This document shows positions 6,875-15,872 of a stretch of 64,000 bases of DNA, one piece after another. Origin of the DNA: Arenimonas caeni (GTDB lineage Bacteria > Pseudomonadota > Gammaproteobacteria > Xanthomonadales > Xanthomonadaceae). Made by a program: the position numbers and the translations under genes. A model generated the notes under the pieces. The model was not told the origin of the DNA. It saw nothing but the letters and a program-made list of their open reading frames with translations, and did not search any database. The stretch is taken from the NCBI RefSeq assembly GCF_003024235.1, contig NZ_KZ679095.1, positions 1-64,000 on the forward strand, in the 5' to 3' direction. Position 1 is the stretch's first letter. The number at the start of each line of letters is the position of its first letter.

Positions 6875-9484
6875 ATGAGCCTTTCCCGGGGCGATGGCTT
6901 CGTCCACCTCGCTGATTACCGTGCGCCGGCCTGGCGCGTCCTGCACGCCGGCCTCGTCTTCGAGCTCGACCCCGCGGCCACCACGGTCGAGTCGGTGCTT
7001 TCGCTCGAGCCCGACCCGGCCCGGCCCGGCCAGCCGGTCACGCTCGACGGCGAGGGCCTGGAGCTGCTGGCCATCGAACTCGACGGCCGCGCCCTGGGCG
7101 GCGACGGGTACGCCTACGATGGCCACCAGCTGACGATCCTGGACCCGGGCCGCGCCTGCGAGCTGCGCACCCGTGTGCGCATCCACCCGGACGCCAACAC
7201 CCGTCTCGAGGGGCTGTACCAGAGCGGCCGGCTGCTGCTTACCCAGTGCGAGGCGCAGGGCTTCCGGCGCATCACCTTCATGGCCGACCGGCCCGACGTG
7301 ATGCCGCGCTGGCGCATCACCCTGCGCGCGGCGCGCGACGCCTTCCCGGTGCTGCTGGCCAACGGCAACCCGGTGTCGAGCCGCGGGCTCGGGGATGGCC
7401 GGCACGAAGCTGTGTGGGAGAACCCGCACCCGACGCCGGCCTATCTGTTCGCCATCGCCGCCGGCGAGCTCGGCCGCGTCACGAAGACGCTGCGCACCGC
7501 CGAGGGCCGCGAGGTGGAGCTCAACGTCTGGGCCGAACCAGGCGACGTCGAACGCTGCCGCTACGCCCTGGGCGCGGTGGATCGCTCGCTGCGCTGGGAC
7601 GAACGGCGCTTCGGCCGCGGCTACGACCTGGACGTGTTCAACGTCGTCGCCGCCCAGGACTTCACCATGGGCGCGATGGAGAACAAGGGCCTGAACATCT
7701 TCAACGCCCGCTACATCCTGGCCGACGAGGCCACGGCCACCGATGCCGACTTCCTCGCCATCGAATCGGTGGTGGCGCACGAGTACCTGCACAACTGGTC
7801 GGGCAACCGCGTCACCCTGCGCGACTGGTTCCAGCTTTCGCTCAAGGAAGGCCTCACGGTCTTCCGCGACACCGAGTTCAGCTCCGACCTGCATTCGCGT
7901 GCGCTCAAGCGCATCGAGGTGGTGCGGCTGCTGCGCGGCCGGCAGTTCGCCGAGGACGCCGGCGCGCTCGCGCACCCGGTGCGGCCGGACCGGTACAAGG
8001 AAATCAGCAACTTCTACACGCTGACCATCTACGAGAAGGGCGCCGAGATCATCCGCGTGCTGCACACGCTGGTGGGCGAGGACACCTTCCGCGCCGGCAT
8101 GGACCGCTACTTCGCCGACAACGACGGCAAGGCCGCCACGCTCGAGGATTTCCTGGCCGCGCACGCCGCCGCCAGCGGCCGCGACCTGGCCCAGTTCGCC
8201 CGCTGGTACGCGCAGGCGGGCACGCCCGAGCTGGCCATCCGCGCCGATTTCGACGCCGCCAGCGGCGACTACACGCTCACCATCGACCAGCACACGCCGG
8301 CCACGCCGGGGCAGCCGGAAAAGCAGCCGCTGCTGATCCCGCTGCGCTTCGCGCTCTACGACGCCGACGGCGGCGAGATCACGACGCCGCCGGAAGCCGA
8401 CGCCGTGGTGCGCGAGGGCATGGCCGAACTCACCGCCGCCCGCCACGTGCTGCGCTGGCGCGGCCTGCGCGGGCGGCCGCTGCCCGCCTTCAACCACGGC
8501 TTCGCCGCGCCGGTGAAGCTGCAGGTCGACTACAGCGTCGACGAGCTGGCCCGGCTGGCCCGGCTCGAGCGCGATGCCTTCAACCGCTGGGACCTGCTGC
8601 AGCGCCTGGCCACCGACGCCCTGCTGGGTGCCGCGCACGCCGAGGCCGCCACGCAGACCCTGTCGGACGTGCTGGCCGACCTGCTCGAAGACACCTCGGC
8701 CGACCCGGCCTTCGTGGCCGAATGCCTGGCGCTGCCGGATTTCGACACGCTGGCCGAGCAGGTCGACGAGGTGGACGTCGAAGCACTGGTTGGCCGCCGC
8801 GAGGAACTGCTCGACCGGCTGGCCGAGGACCAGGTCGAGCGCCTGCAGTCGCGCTACGAAGCCCTGGCCGACGTCGCCGCCGGCGGCCTCGATGGCCCGG
8901 AGATGTCGGCGCGCGCGCTGCGCAACGCCTGCCTGTCGTGGCTGACCCGGCTCGACCCGCAGGCGGCCCTGGCCGAGGCGCAGTTCGCCGCCGCCAACAC
9001 CATGACCGCCCGGCTCGCCGCGCTGCGCTGCCTGCTGCATTTCCAGGCGCCGGGCGCCGAGGCGGCGCTGGCGGCGTTCCAGCAGCAGTTCCGTCACGAT
9101 CCTTTGGTCACGGACAAGTGGATCGCCCTGGTGGCGACCCGCCCGCATCCGGAGGCGCTCGCCGACGTCGAGGCATTGATGGCTTCGAATTGGTGGAAGG
9201 CCACCAACCCCAACCGCGTGCGCGCGCTGCTGGGCAGCTTCGCGCGTTCGAACCCGCTGGGCTTCCATCGTCGCGACGGTGCGGGCTATCGCCTGGTCGC
9301 CACGCAGGTGGCGTCGCTCGACGCCATCAACCCGCAGGTGGCGGCGCGGCTGCTGGGCGCGTTCGAAAGCTGGCGGCGCTGGACGGCGCCGCACCGCGGC
9401 CCGGCCCGCGAGGCGCTGGCCGCGCTGGAAGGCAAGCTCGGATCGCCCGACGGGCGCGACCTGCTCGAGCGCCTGCTGGGCTGA
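6875..9484 (+). CDS. pepN: Aminopeptidase N
   Basis: An 869-residue M1-family zinc aminopeptidase. The exopeptidase motif GAMEN is at 266-270 and the zinc site HEYLH at 302-306 with the third ligand E325, giving the correct HExxH-x18-E spacing. Length and C-terminal helical domain match proteobacterial PepN, which removes N-terminal residues from cytosolic peptides. ATG 6875 fits the family N-terminus; an in-frame TTG at 6857 would add six residues. The stop abuts the convergent DMT-transporter stop with no gap. Confidence 0.96.
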   Translation: MSLSRGDGFVHLADYRAPAWRVLHAGLVFELDPAATTVESVLSLEPDPARPGQPVTLDGEGLELLAIELDGRALGGDGYAYDGHQLTILDPGRACELRTRVRIHPDANTRLEGLYQSGRLLLTQCEAQGFRRITFMADRPDVMPRWRITLRAARDAFPVLLANGNPVSSRGLGDGRHEAVWENPHPTPAYLFAIAAGELGRVTKTLRTAEGREVELNVWAEPGDVERCRYALGAVDRSLRWDERRFGRGYDLDVFNVVAAQDFTMGAMENKGLNIFNARYILADEATATDADFLAIESVVAHEYLHNWSGNRVTLRDWFQLSLKEGLTVFRDTEFSSDLHSRALKRIEVVRLLRGRQFAEDAGALAHPVRPDRYKEISNFYTLTIYEKGAEIIRVLHTLVGEDTFRAGMDRYFADNDGKAATLEDFLAAHAAASGRDLAQFARWYAQAGTPELAIRADFDAASGDYTLTIDQHTPATPGQPEKQPLLIPLRFALYDADGGEITTPPEADAVVREGMAELTAARHVLRWRGLRGRPLPAFNHGFAAPVKLQVDYSVDELARLARLERDAFNRWDLLQRLATDALLGAAHAEAATQTLSDVLADLLEDTSADPAFVAECLALPDFDTLAEQVDEVDVEALVGRREELLDRLAEDQVERLQSRYEALADVAAGGLDGPEMSARALRNACLSWLTRLDPQAALAEAQFAAANTMTARLAALRCLLHFQAPGAEAALAAFQQQFRHDPLVTDKWIALVATRPHPEALADVEALMASNWWKATNPNRVRALLGSFARSNPLGFHRRDGAGYRLVATQVASLDAINPQVAARLLGAFESWRRWTAPHRGPAREALAALEGKLGSPDGRDLLERLLG

Positions 9485-10423
9485 TCAGCCGGCGCGCCTG
9501 CGCTGGCCCATCAGGCTGGCCAGGGTCGAACCCAGCACCACCAGGCCGGCGCCGACCCAGCCGGCCAGGCCGACGGTTTCCGGGGCGATGGCCGTGGGCC
9601 AGATCGAGTGCACCAGGCCCACCGCGCCCAGGCACAGCAGCGGCGTGGTCGCCAGGATGGCCGACACGCGCGAGGCCTCCCAGTGCGCCAGCGCCTCGGC
9701 GAAGGCGCCGTAGGCCACCAGGGTGTTCACCGCGCAGTACAGCAGCAGGCCCCAGTGCAGGCCGTCGAGCGCCAGCAGCGAGGCCGGCTTCGCCACCGGC
9801 AGCAGCACCAGGCTTGCCAGCACGTAGATCGCCAGCAGGATCGCCGGCGAGGACAGGCGCAGCAGCAGCTGCTTCTGCGCCAGTGCATAAACCGCCCAGA
9901 CCACGGCCGCCAGCACCACCAGGGCCGAGCCCAGCAGGTAGCCCTCGCCGCCGGGCGGCAGGCCGCCCGACAGCTGGTCGCGGAAGTACAGGCCCAGGCC
10001 GGCGACGATCACGGCCAGGCCGGCCCACTGCCAGCCGTTGAAACGCTCGCCGAAAACGACGATGCCGCCCAGCGCCATCAGCAGCGGCGCCAGCTGGATC
10101 AGCAGCTGGGCGTTGGCGGGCGAGGTGTACTGCACGCCCAGCAGGTAGAGCACGTAGTTGCCGATCAGGCACAGGCCGGCCACCGCCAGCAGCCACCAGC
10201 GCCGCCGGTCGAGCCGGGCGAAGCCGCCCAGGCCGCCGCGCGCGGCCAGCCAGGCCAGCATGACGCCGGCCGCCAGCAGGAAGCGGAACCAGGTGAGGGT
10301 GTAGGGGTCGAGCTGCTCGAGCGTGAGCTTGAGCGCCACCGGCAGGGTGGCCCAGCACGCGGCCGTCACCAGGGCCAGCAGCAGGCCGAGTTTCCAGCGT
10401 CCGGAGGCCTGGTGCATGGACAT
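9485..10423 (-). CDS. EamA/DMT-family transporter
   Basis: 312 residues with ten hydrophobic segments arranged as two EamA repeats (about 10-145 and 160-305). Each repeat has the WRF-type and late glycine-rich helix patterns, for example TWFRFLLAAGV and FAEALAHWEASRVSA. These inner-membrane proteins export metabolites; the substrate is unknown. ATG at 10423 is taken as start since the first helix begins about 12 residues later. A longer frame from 10465 adds residues with no resemblance to the family. Confidence 0.88.
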   Translation of the reverse strand: MSMHQASGRWKLGLLLALVTAACWATLPVALKLTLEQLDPYTLTWFRFLLAAGVMLAWLAARGGLGGFARLDRRRWWLLAVAGLCLIGNYVLYLLGVQYTSPANAQLLIQLAPLLMALGGIVVFGERFNGWQWAGLAVIVAGLGLYFRDQLSGGLPPGGEGYLLGSALVVLAAVVWAVYALAQKQLLLRLSSPAILLAIYVLASLVLLPVAKPASLLALDGLHWGLLLYCAVNTLVAYGAFAEALAHWEASRVSAILATTPLLCLGAVGLVHSIWPTAIAPETVGLAGWVGAGLVVLGSTLASLMGQRRRAG

Positions 10424-10542
10424 GTGCGTGTCTTCGCGCGATATGAAGGGCGCGCACGTTAGCATGGCCGCGACACCTTTGAATTAAGGGCGGATTCACC
10501 GCCCCGGGCCAAGACTACCCGAGCATCCTGGGGGGATCCGCC

Positions 10543-11670
10543 ATGAAACGCATTCTTGCCGCTTTCGCCACGCTCCTGCTGCTGTCGGGTTGCGCCACCT
10601 ATGGCGATGGCTACTACCAGGATCGCGCGGTCTACGCCGACGGCGACTACTACTACCCCGCCTACGAGGGCGAGGGTGACTACTACTACGGCGCCGACAC
10701 CGGTTACGACTACGACTACACCTACGCCTATCCCTACGGCTTCGGTTACGGCTACACGCCGTTCTGGGGCCTGGACCGCTACCGCTGCCGCAGCTACTAC
10801 GGCTGCGTGCCGGCCTGGGGTGGTTATTACCCCTATTACTACGCCCCGGGCTGGAGCTTCTCGCTGGGCCACAGCTGGGGCTGGAGCAACTGGGGCTGGT
10901 ACGGCGGCTACCGCTGGAACAACCGCCACCGCTGGTACGACAGCCACTACGGCTACCGCCACGACGATCGCCGCCGCGACCGTCGCGACGACCGCCGTGA
11001 CGACCGCCGCGACCGCATCGAGCGTCGTGAAGAGCGCCAGGACACCAACCTGGGCCGGATCGAGCGCGAGCGCCGCTACATTCCGGGCGAGAAGGTCGCC
11101 CCGGGCGAGGAACGGAACGTTGATCGCGAGCGTTTCCAGCGTCGGCCCTCGCCGGCCGAGTCCGGTCGCCGCACGCCGGATCCGATCGGCGAAAAGGGCC
11201 CGACCGGAGAGATCCGGCCGGGGTCGGGGCGCCGCACGCCGGCCACCGGCCTGGGTCGCCCGGCCCCGGGCAAGATCGAAGGCCGGCTGGGCCGCCCGGC
11301 GCCGCGCGATATCGAAGATCGGATCGAGCGCCCGGCGCCTCGCGAGGCCGAGCCGGCCGTGGAACGGCCGAGCCGCGTGGGCATGCCGGTGCGCCCGGCG
11401 CCGGCCAACGCCCGTGGCCCGCAGATGCGTTACCCGGCGCAGCGGGCTGAACCCGGGACGGGCACGATGCCCCGCCAGGTGCCAGCGCCGCGTCGGGCCC
11501 CGTCGGCGGACTACACCCCGCGTTCGGCGCCCTCGCCGCGGGTTGCCCCGGCGCCGCGTTCAGCGCCGTCGCCCCGGGTTGCTCCGCCGCCGCGCTCCGC
11601 GCCGTCGCCGCGCCCGGCGCCTCAAGTGAGACCTGCGTCACAGAACAGAACATCCGACCGCGAGGACTAG
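10543..11670 (+). CDS. Tyrosine-rich, proline-rich repeat lipoprotein
   Basis: 375 residues. The signal peptide ends in LLSGC with the lipidated Cys at 17. Residues 19-135 are extremely rich in Tyr, Gly and Trp. Residues 139-170 are Arg/Asp repeats of RRDDRRD type. The rest is low-complexity Pro/Arg/Ala, ending in near-tandem SAPSPRVAP units (about 325-365). No globular domain is visible. It is probably an envelope or surface protein, with the basic Pro-rich tail perhaps wall- or polyanion-binding (inference). The start is supported by GGGGGAT upstream. No known family is recognised with confidence. Confidence 0.75.
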   Translation: MKRILAAFATLLLLSGCATYGDGYYQDRAVYADGDYYYPAYEGEGDYYYGADTGYDYDYTYAYPYGFGYGYTPFWGLDRYRCRSYYGCVPAWGGYYPYYYAPGWSFSLGHSWGWSNWGWYGGYRWNNRHRWYDSHYGYRHDDRRRDRRDDRRDDRRDRIERREERQDTNLGRIERERRYIPGEKVAPGEERNVDRERFQRRPSPAESGRRTPDPIGEKGPTGEIRPGSGRRTPATGLGRPAPGKIEGRLGRPAPRDIEDRIERPAPREAEPAVERPSRVGMPVRPAPANARGPQMRYPAQRAEPGTGTMPRQVPAPRRAPSADYTPRSAPSPRVAPAPRSAPSPRVAPPPRSAPSPRPAPQVRPASQNRTSDRED

Positions 11671-11880
11671 GCCAGGCGGTGCCCCGCGGCATTGCACTGC
11701 GGTTTGGGCCGTCGCATTCTTGGCCCGCCGACTGACCTTCAGCGTCACATTGCGACGCGAACGCTCAGGAACCCTCTGTTCGGCGCCCGGCATCAGGTCC
11801 CCTGGATTCCCCCTGTTCCAAGACCCGCCGGGCGCCGACTTTCTCCCTCTGGCGCCGTGTTTGCACCGGCCGGCCGGAAT
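11671..11880. other. Intergenic stretch with no recognised content
   Basis: Between the lipoprotein stop and the minus-strand terminator at 11887 I see no convincing frame, repeat, promoter or hairpin. With the small-RNA region that follows, the gene-free interval up to mnmG is about 430 bases. Confidence 0.5.
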
Positions 11881-11884
11881 CGAG

Positions 11885-11998
11885 CCAAAAAAAGGGCCTG
11901 GCGCTCCCCCCCGGGAGCGCCAGGCCCTGGCATCCCTACCACGCGCCTGACCAGCCCCTGTTCAGTCTGGTCGACGCCCCCCGGCGTTGGCCGTGGTA
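11885..11998 (-). ncRNA. Candidate small structured RNA with its own promoter and terminator
   Basis: Read on the minus strand, a sigma70-like promoter is followed by a folded region and a perfect intrinsic terminator, with no reading frame between. CCTACCACG (plus-strand 12000-11992) pairs with CGTGGTAGG (11943-11935), closing a junction. Inside are an ACGCC/GGCGT hairpin with a GGGG loop and a GACCAG/CTGGTC hairpin with a 12-base loop. The transcript would be about 110 bases. I do not recognise it as tmRNA, SRP, 6S, RNase P or a Csr-type RNA. It lies between a lipoprotein gene and mnmG. Confidence 0.55.
11887..11927 (-). terminator. Rho-independent terminator of the candidate small RNA
   Basis: A perfect 15-bp stem (11894-11908 with 11913-11927) with a 4-base loop, followed on the minus strand by seven T residues (A tract at 11887-11893). 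No T tract follows on the plus strand, so it works in the minus direction only, and no minus-strand protein gene lies upstream of it. Confidence 0.85.
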
Positions 11999-12003
11999 GG
12001 TGC

Positions 12004-12031
12004 CCCATAGTCAAAGCACGAAGCGTGCCAA
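12004..12031 (-). promoter_or_regulatory. Sigma70-like promoter for the candidate small RNA
   Basis: On the minus strand the -35 box TTGGCA (12031-12026) is separated by 16 bases from the -10 box TATGGG (12009-12004). Transcription would begin near 11997, at the base of the first stem of the structured region. Confidence 0.45.
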
Positions 12032-12100
12032 CCCGTGGCCAAGGGTGCAGCCCCGGCGCCCGCGCGGGATAATCGCGGCCCATGCGAAGGACCCCCGCCC

Positions 12101-13978
12101 ATGCTCAGCCATGAAGTGATCGTCATCGGTGGCGGCCATGCCGGTACCGAAGCCGCGCTGGCTGCGGCGAGGGCGGGCGCGCGCACGCTGCTGCTGACCC
12201 ACAGCATCGAGACCATCGGCCAGATGAGCTGCAACCCGGCCATTGGTGGCATCGGCAAGGGCCACCTGGTGCGCGAGATCGACGCGCTGGGCGGCGCCAT
12301 GGCCATGGCGGCCGATGCCGCCGGCATCCAGTGGCGCACGCTCAACGCCAGCAAGGGCCCGGCCGTGCGCGCCACCCGCGCCCAGGCCGACCGCGCGCTC
12401 TACAAGGCGGCGATCCGGCGCATGGTGGAGCACCAGCCGAACCTGACGGTGTTCCAGGCCGCGGTGGACGACCTGGTGATCGAGGGCGGCCGCGTGCGCG
12501 GCGCCATCACCCAGTCGGGCCTGCGCTTCGAGGCGGCCGCGGTGGTGCTCACCGCCGGCACCTTCCTGGCCGGGCGCATCCACGTGGGGCTGCAGAACCA
12601 TCCGGGCGGCCGCGCCGGCGAGGCGCCGGCCACCACCCTGGCCCAGCGCCTGCGCGAGGGGCCGTTCGTGGTCGACCGGCTCAAGACCGGCACGCCGCCG
12701 CGCATCGACGGCCGCACGCTCGACTACTCGGTGATGGCCGAGCAGCCCGGCGACGAGCCGCGGCCGGTGTTCTCCTTCCTGGGCAGCCGCGAGCAGCACC
12801 CGCGCCAGGTCTCGTGCTGGATCGCGCACACCAACGAGCGCACGCACGAGATCATCCGCGGCGGGCTCGATCGCTCGCCGATGTATTCGGGCGCGATCGA
12901 GGGCGTGGGCCCGCGCTACTGCCCGAGCATCGAGGACAAGGTGGTGCGCTTCGCCGACAAGGCCTCGCACCAGGTGTTCGTCGAGCCCGAGGGCCTGGAC
13001 ACCATCGAGATCTACCCCAACGGCATCTCCACCTCGCTGCCCTTCGACGTGCAACTCGCGCTGGTGCGCTCGATCCGCGGCTTCGGGAACGCGGTGATCA
13101 CGCGTCCGGGCTACGCCATCGAGTACGACTACTTCGATCCGCGCGGGCTCAATGCGTCGCTGGAGACCAAGGCGGTCGAAGGCCTGTTCTTCGCCGGCCA
13201 GATCAACGGCACCACCGGTTACGAGGAGGCGGCGGCCCAGGGCCTGCTGGCCGGCCTCAACGCCGCGCGCCACGTGATGCAGCGCGAGCCCTGGTCGCCG
13301 CGCCGCGACCAGGCCTACCTCGGCGTGCTGGTGGACGACCTGGTGACGCACGGCACCACCGAGCCCTACCGCATGTTCACCAGCCGCGCCGAGTACCGGC
13401 TGCAGCTGCGCGAGGACAATGCCGACGAACGCCTGACGCCGGTCGGCCGCGAGCTGGGCCTGGTGTGCGACGCGCGCTGGGACGCGTGGTCGCGCAAGGC
13501 CGCGGCCATCGCCGCCGAACGCGCGCGCCTGCAGGCGATCTGGGTGGCGCCGGGCGGCGCGCTCGCGCAGGCGCTCGAGGCCGCCACCGGCATCGCACCC
13601 AGCCGCGAGGGCACGGCGCTGGACCTGATGAAGCGGCCGGAGCTCGACTACGCCGCGCTCGCCGCCGTGCCGGGCCTGGGCCCGGGCGTGGATGATGCCG
13701 CGGTGGCCGAGCAGGTGGAGATCGGCGTGAAGTACGCCGGCTACGTCGAACGCCAGCGCGAGGAGATCGAGCGCCAGCGCCGGCACGAAGACACCCGCCT
13801 GCCCGCGGACTTCGACTATGCGGGGCTGCCTGGCCTGTCGGCGGAGCTGCAGGCCAAGCTGGCGCAGGTGCGGCCCGAGACGATCGGCCAGGCCCAGCGC
13901 ATCCCCGGCATGACGCCGGCGGCGATTTCGCTGCTGCTGGTCGCGCTGGCCCGGCGCAAGGGCCAGCGCGTCGCCTGA
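12101..13978 (+). CDS. mnmG: tRNA uridine-5-carboxymethylaminomethyl(34) synthesis enzyme MnmG
   Basis: A 625-residue FAD enzyme (GidA). The N-terminal dinucleotide-binding loop GGGHAG is at 10-15. The MnmG signatures [20 protein letters not shown] and [15 protein letters not shown] follow, and the C-terminal helical tRNA-binding domain is complete. With MnmE it installs the cmnm5 group on U34 of several tRNAs. The ATG at 12101 has GAAGGA nine bases upstream. A sequence resembling a -10 box, GATAAT, sits at 12068-12073. mnmE and rsmG are not adjacent here. Confidence 0.97.
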   Translation: MLSHEVIVIGGGHAGTEAALAAARAGARTLLLTHSIETIGQMSCNPAIGGIGKGHLVREIDALGGAMAMAADAAGIQWRTLNASKGPAVRATRAQADRALYKAAIRRMVEHQPNLTVFQAAVDDLVIEGGRVRGAITQSGLRFEAAAVVLTAGTFLAGRIHVGLQNHPGGRAGEAPATTLAQRLREGPFVVDRLKTGTPPRIDGRTLDYSVMAEQPGDEPRPVFSFLGSREQHPRQVSCWIAHTNERTHEIIRGGLDRSPMYSGAIEGVGPRYCPSIEDKVVRFADKASHQVFVEPEGLDTIEIYPNGISTSLPFDVQLALVRSIRGFGNAVITRPGYAIEYDYFDPRGLNASLETKAVEGLFFAGQINGTTGYEEAAAQGLLAGLNAARHVMQREPWSPRRDQAYLGVLVDDLVTHGTTEPYRMFTSRAEYRLQLREDNADERLTPVGRELGLVCDARWDAWSRKAAAIAAERARLQAIWVAPGGALAQALEAATGIAPSREGTALDLMKRPELDYAALAAVPGLGPGVDDAAVAEQVEIGVKYAGYVERQREEIERQRRHEDTRLPADFDYAGLPGLSAELQAKLAQVRPETIGQAQRIPGMTPAAISLLLVALARRKGQRVA

Positions 13979-13995
13979 GGCGGCGCGAACCGTCG

Positions 13996-14580
13996 ATGCC
14001 CGTCCGTTCGCATCCGCTGCACCGCCGCTGGCTGGCGCGCCGACGCCGCCTGCGCCGCTGGCTTCGACCGCTGCCCCGGCGCGCCAACGTGGCGCGCTAC
14101 CCGGTGGTGAAATGGTTCGCCGAGGCCGCGCGCAAGCGGCCCTACCTGTGGTCGTTCAAGCGCCCGCACGTGCTGGTGTCGCTCTATTCGGGGGCGGTGC
14201 TGGCGCTGATGCCGGTGTACGGCCTGCAGCTGGCCATCGGCCTGGCGCTGGCGGTGTGGCTGCGCGGCAACCTCACGGTGATGGCCGCGCTGCAGATGGT
14301 GACCAACCCGTTCACGCTCGGGCCGATCTACTACGCCACGCACAAACTGGGCAGCTGGCTGATCGGGCTCACGGGGTACGGCGAGGGTGCCAGTGCGGTG
14401 GGCACGCACATCAATGCCCTGGTGGTCGGAGGCATCGTCGGTGGCCTGGGCTTCGCCCTGCTGCTGGACCTGGGCTGGCGGCTGGTGGCCTGGGAAGCCA
14501 GGCGTTTCCGCGCACAGCTGGCGGCGCTGCACGAACACGCCGGCTATCGCCACGGTGACGTGGACGCGCCCGGCGACTAG
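13996..14580 (+). CDS. DUF2062 domain membrane protein
   Basis: 194 residues. A strongly basic N-terminus (about 1-32) precedes the DUF2062 domain, with FKRPHVLVSLYSGAVLALMPVYGLQLAIGLALA and a TNPFTLGPIYY segment, and two to three membrane helices up to about 170. The family is widespread in gammaproteobacteria and without known function. It lies 17 bases after mnmG and 9 bases before the next gene on the same strand, suggesting a transcript shared with mnmG. Confidence 0.8.
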   Translation: MPVRSHPLHRRWLARRRRLRRWLRPLPRRANVARYPVVKWFAEAARKRPYLWSFKRPHVLVSLYSGAVLALMPVYGLQLAIGLALAVWLRGNLTVMAALQMVTNPFTLGPIYYATHKLGSWLIGLTGYGEGASAVGTHINALVVGGIVGGLGFALLLDLGWRLVAWEARRFRAQLAALHEHAGYRHGDVDAPGD

Positions 14581-14589
14581 ATTGTCGGC

Positions 14590-15783
14590 ATGAAGAGCCT
14601 CGCCACGCTGCTGCTCGCCCTGCCGCTACCGCTGCAGGCCACCACCGTAGAATCCTGGGCGCTGCCGGCGCCGCCCGGCTCGGCGCAGCCCAATCTTTCG
14701 GTCGCCCCCGACGGCGACCTGCTGCTGAGCTGGATCGAGCGGCGCGAAGGCGGCGGACACCGGCTGATGTTCGACCGCCACGACGCCACCGAGGGCTGGC
14801 TGGGCGCGCGCCCGATCGCCGAGGGCGGGGACTGGTTCGTGAACTGGGCCGACTTCCCGGCCCTGCAGGCGCTCGACGACGGCAGCGTGTGGGCGCACGC
14901 GCTGGTCAAGAACGGCGAGGCGACCTATGCCTACGACGTGCGCCTGCATGCGTCCTTCGATGGCGGCCGCAGCTGGGCGCCGCAGGGCGTGGTGCACGAC
15001 GACGGCACGCCGACCGAACACGGATTCGCCACGCTCTGGCCACAGCCGGGTGGGGGGCTGGGCATCGCCTGGCTCGATGGCCGGCATACCGGCGGGGGCG
15101 GGCACCACGGCCACGCCGGCGCCATGACCCTGCGCGCGGCCCGTTACGAAAAAGCCGGCAAGCAGGCCGAGCACGAACTCGACGCCAGCACCTGCGACTG
15201 CTGCCAGACCGACAGCGCGGTGGCCGGCGACGCGGTGCTGCTGGCCTATCGCGACCGCGGCGAACGCGAGATCCGCGACATCGCCGTGGCGCGTTACGCC
15301 GACGGTGCCTGGACCACGCCGGTAAAGGTGCACGACGACCAGTGGATGATGCCGGCCTGCCCGGTCAACGGTCCGGCGATCGCCGCGCGCGGCGGGCAGG
15401 CCTGGGTGGCGTGGTACACCGCCCCCGGCGGCACGCCGTCGGTGCGCATCGCCCGCTCGGACGACGCTGGCCACAGCTTCGGCCGGATGCGCGAACTGGC
15501 CCGCGGCGATGCGCCGCAGGGGCGCGTGGACATCGCCGCCGACGCCGCCGGCGTCTGGGTCAGCTGGGTCGAGGAGCACGCGGGCGCGCAGTCGCTGTGG
15601 CTGGCCCGATTCGACCACGGGCTGCAGGCCGAGCAGTGGCGCGGCAAGGTCGCCGACATCGCCGGCCGCGGCCGGGCCACCGGCTTCCCGCGCCTGCAGC
15701 TGCGCGACGGCGCCGCCTGGCTGGCCTGGACCGAGGTGGTGGACGGCCGCCCCGGGCTGCGCGGCGCGGTGGCCACGCCCTGA
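14590..15783 (+). CDS. Sialidase-like beta-propeller exported protein
   Basis: 397 residues with a short signal peptide (about 1-17). Propeller repeats are visible, including an Asp-box SFDGGRSW at 122-129 and a weaker SDDAGHSF copy. A His/Gly-rich loop TGGGGHHGHAG (167-177) and a CDCCQTD motif (202-208) suggest a metal or redox site. It resembles proteins annotated exo-alpha-sialidase, but the sialidase Arg triad is not obvious, so hydrolase activity is doubtful. The CxCC motif is a feature I have seen in similar proteobacterial proteins of unknown role. Confidence 0.65.
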   Translation: MKSLATLLLALPLPLQATTVESWALPAPPGSAQPNLSVAPDGDLLLSWIERREGGGHRLMFDRHDATEGWLGARPIAEGGDWFVNWADFPALQALDDGSVWAHALVKNGEATYAYDVRLHASFDGGRSWAPQGVVHDDGTPTEHGFATLWPQPGGGLGIAWLDGRHTGGGGHHGHAGAMTLRAARYEKAGKQAEHELDASTCDCCQTDSAVAGDAVLLAYRDRGEREIRDIAVARYADGAWTTPVKVHDDQWMMPACPVNGPAIAARGGQAWVAWYTAPGGTPSVRIARSDDAGHSFGRMRELARGDAPQGRVDIAADAAGVWVSWVEEHAGAQSLWLARFDHGLQAEQWRGKVADIAGRGRATGFPRLQLRDGAAWLAWTEVVDGRPGLRGAVATP

Positions 15784-15872
15784 CCCTACCCAGTGGTATG
15801 GAGCCGGGCTTTGATTTAATGTGGGCGCGATACTCACCGCGTCACCCATAAGTTTCCCGAGGAGTCAAACCA

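Noticed and set aside
6830-9394. An 854-codon minus-strand open frame
   Set aside because: It is antisense to pepN, whose catalytic motifs are complete; composition is that of a shadow frame.
12011-13786. A 591-codon minus-strand open frame over mnmG
   Set aside because: Shadow of mnmG; it would also cross the promoter of the candidate small RNA.
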